Shown: positions 3,627 through 5,047 of the stretch, one piece after another | How positions within the stretch are numbered: position 1 is the stretch's first letter | Layout of the letters: each line of letters opens with the position of its first letter | Assembly (NCBI GenBank): GCA_002441585.1 | Contig: DJWS01000010.1 | Location: forward strand, 1 to 5,047 | Source: Candidatus Saccharibacteria bacterium UBA6224 | Lineage (GTDB): Bacteria; Patescibacteriota; Saccharimonadia; Saccharimonadales; UBA4665 | Direction of reading: 5' to 3' | DNA length: 5,047 nt | Position numbers and translations under genes: made by a program | The notes under the pieces: model-generated | What the model was told of the DNA's origin: nothing | The model's database searches: none | What the model saw: only the letters and a program-made list of their open reading frames with translations

Positions 3627-5047
3627 ATGGGTAAAATCATTGGAATCGATCTAGGAACAACCAACAGTGCCATGGCTGTCATGCAGTCTGGCAAACCGGA
3701 AATTATCGCTAACAGCGAAGGTAATCGTACTACTCCATCGGTGGTCGCCGTCAACAAGAACGGCGAACGCCTGGTTGGCCAGGTGGCTCGCCGCCAACAG
3801 GTAACTAACAGCAAGAACACGATTTATGAAGTGAAGCGCCTGATTGGGCGCAACTTCAACGACAAAGAAGTGCAGCGCGACCTCAAGCTGATGGGCTACG
3901 AAATCGTCAAGAGCGGTAACGGCGTCAAGGTAAAGATGGGCGACAAAGAGTATAGTCCGGAAGAAATCAGCGCCATGATCCTCGGCAAGCTCAAGGCTGA
4001 CGCTGAAGCGTTCTTGGGCGATAAGGTCTCTGAGGCGGTCATTACCGTTCCGGCTTATTTCGACGATAGCCAGCGTCACGCCACCAAAGATGCTGGTAAG
4101 ATTGCCGGTCTGGAAGTAAAGCGCATTATCAACGAGCCAACCGCTGCTGCCCTGGCATACGGCTTGGACAAAGAAGGCAAGGACGAAAAAATTGCTGTCT
4201 ACGACCTGGGTGGTGGTACGTTCGACGTATCCATTCTGGAGCTGGGTGACGGTGTCTTCGAAGTAAAGAGCACCAACGGTGATACTCACCTTGGTGGAGC
4301 CGACTTCGACCGCGTCATCGTCAATTACTTTGCCGATGAGTTCAAGAAAGAACACGGCATCGACATTACTGAAGATAAGGCTGCCATGCAGCGTTTGCGT
4401 GACGAGGCCGAGAAGGCCAAGATTGAACTATCGACCGCCCAAGAAGTCGACGTCAACCTGCCATTCTTGACTGCCGATGCCGATGGCCCGAAGCACTTTG
4501 AACATAAACTGACCCGTGCCAAGCTTGAAAACCTGGTCGGCGAACTGATTGACAAGACTGCGGACCCCTGCGAGAAGGCCCTCAAGGACGCTGGGCTTAA
4601 GGCGAGCGACATTGACGCCGTGGTGCTCGTCGGTGGTATGACCCGCATGCCAGCCGTTCAAGAAAAGGTTAAGAAAATCTTTGGCAAGGACCCCATGAAG
4701 GGCGTGAACCCAGACGAGGTCGTAGCCGTCGGCGCTGCCATTCAGGGCGGTGTGCTGCAGGGCGACGTCAAGGACGTGCTGCTGCTAGACGTAACGCCAC
4801 TGTCCTTGGGTATCGAGACCATGGGTGGCGTCATGACCAAGCTGATTGACCGTAACACTACCATTCCGACCAGCAAATCCGAAGTCTTTAGCACTGCTGC
4901 CGACAACCAGCCACAGGTAGAAATCCACGTCGGCCAGGGTGAGCGCGAAATGATCGAAGGCAACAAGAGCCTCGGTCGATTCGTCCTAGATGGTATCGCG
5001 CCGGCACCACGCGGCGTACCGCAGATCGAGGTGACCTTCAACATCGA
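3627..5047 (+). CDS. dnaK: Molecular chaperone DnaK (Hsp70), 5' part; cut by the window end
   Basis: ATP-driven cytosolic chaperone that binds exposed hydrophobic peptide segments, working with GrpE and DnaJ. 473 codons plus 2 nt are present. The nucleotide-binding domain (about 1-382) shows all three Hsp70 signatures: IDLGTTNS (7-14), VYDLGGGTFDVSIL (191-204) and VVLVGGMTRMPAVQ near 331-344. It also has NEPTAAALAYG (169-179) and Thr198, equivalent to the autophosphorylated Thr199 of E. coli. The interdomain linker is DVLLLD (383-388), and the beta-sandwich substrate domain begins with VTPLSLGIETMGG. The rest of that domain and the helical lid, roughly 150-170 residues, lie beyond the window. 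A segment around 78-98 (NDKEVQRDLKLMGYEIVKS) matches the insert of E. coli DnaK that Firmicutes lack. HVGQGER (434-440) has Gly where E. coli has Leu441. ATG 3627 has GAAGGG (3612-3617) 9 nt upstream. Two CIRCE sites control it. Confidence 0.98.
   Translation, partial: MGKIIGIDLGTTNSAMAVMQSGKPEIIANSEGNRTTPSVVAVNKNGERLVGQVARRQQVTNSKNTIYEVKRLIGRNFNDKEVQRDLKLMGYEIVKSGNGVKVKMGDKEYSPEEISAMILGKLKADAEAFLGDKVSEAVITVPAYFDDSQRHATKDAGKIAGLEVKRIINEPTAAALAYGLDKEGKDEKIAVYDLGGGTFDVSILELGDGVFEVKSTNGDTHLGGADFDRVIVNYFADEFKKEHGIDITEDKAAMQRLRDEAEKAKIELSTAQEVDVNLPFLTADADGPKHFEHKLTRAKLENLVGELIDKTADPCEKALKDAGLKASDIDAVVLVGGMTRMPAVQEKVKKIFGKDPMKGVNPDEVVAVGAAIQGGVLQGDVKDVLLLDVTPLSLGIETMGGVMTKLIDRNTTIPTSKSEVFSTAADNQPQVEIHVGQGEREMIEGNKSLGRFVLDGIAPAPRGVPQIEVTFNI

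Noticed and set aside
3651..4355. Minus-strand open frame of 234 codons antisense to dnaK
   Set aside because: Long antisense frames are a known by-product of biased codons in Hsp70 genes. There is no supporting start signal and the plus strand is unambiguous DnaK.
1..5047. CRISPR array, mobile element, tRNA, rRNA or riboswitch
   Set aside because: I saw no regularly spaced repeats, transposase-like sequence, insertion ends, cloverleaf or rRNA-like sequence. The intergenic regions are short and accounted for by promoters and operators.

Overview
The window is a compact, plus-strand bacterial heat-shock locus. In order it holds a divergent guanylate-kinase-like gene (137-895), hrcA (939-1646), grpE (1639-2136), an unrecognised small gene (2140-2580), a second unnamed gene whose product looks like a 2-oxoglutarate/Fe(II) oxygenase (2689-3513), and the first 473 codons of dnaK (3627 to the window end). 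The DnaK sequence resembles what I recall of Candidate Phyla Radiation DnaKs, Saccharibacteria-like in particular. It carries the extra nucleotide-binding-domain segment seen in E. coli DnaK and absent from Firmicutes DnaK. HrcA is unusually short. Together with the divergent guanylate kinase this suggests Patescibacteria, which is inference and not proof. The complete genes end in TAA or TAG and I read no in-frame TGA, so nothing suggests UGA recoding.

Regulation is the best-supported part. Three CIRCE operators (the HrcA binding site, TTAGCACTC-N9-GAGTGCTAA) are visible. One at 892-918 overlaps the stop codon of the kinase-like gene and contains the hrcA promoter. A perfect one at 3535-3561 contains the dnaK -35 element, and a degenerate one at 3583-3609 lies in the dnaK leader. 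In both promoters the -35 begins at the first base of the CIRCE spacer, so HrcA should block RNA polymerase directly. The perfect CIRCE is followed by six T's and could also terminate transcripts arriving from the upstream gene.

hrcA, grpE and the 146-codon gene form a tight unit: 8 bp overlap, then 3 nt spacing. The 146-codon gene is therefore probably heat-shock controlled. The oxygenase-like gene has its own extended -10 promoter (2592-2620) with dyads around it, so it splits the usual hrcA-grpE-dnaK order into separately initiated units. The kinase-like gene has its own promoter (46-74) overlapped by an 8-bp dyad.

Functionally, HrcA represses, DnaK folds clients with ATP, and GrpE is its nucleotide exchange factor. 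No dnaJ is present; it may lie downstream. The most unusual items are the kinase-like protein with Arg in place of the Walker A Lys, the H-x-D...H...R-x-S oxygenase signature in the gene before dnaK, and the combined terminator/operator/promoter in front of dnaK. I see no mobile elements, CRISPR arrays, tRNA or rRNA genes. No stretch over 300 bases lacks a gene.
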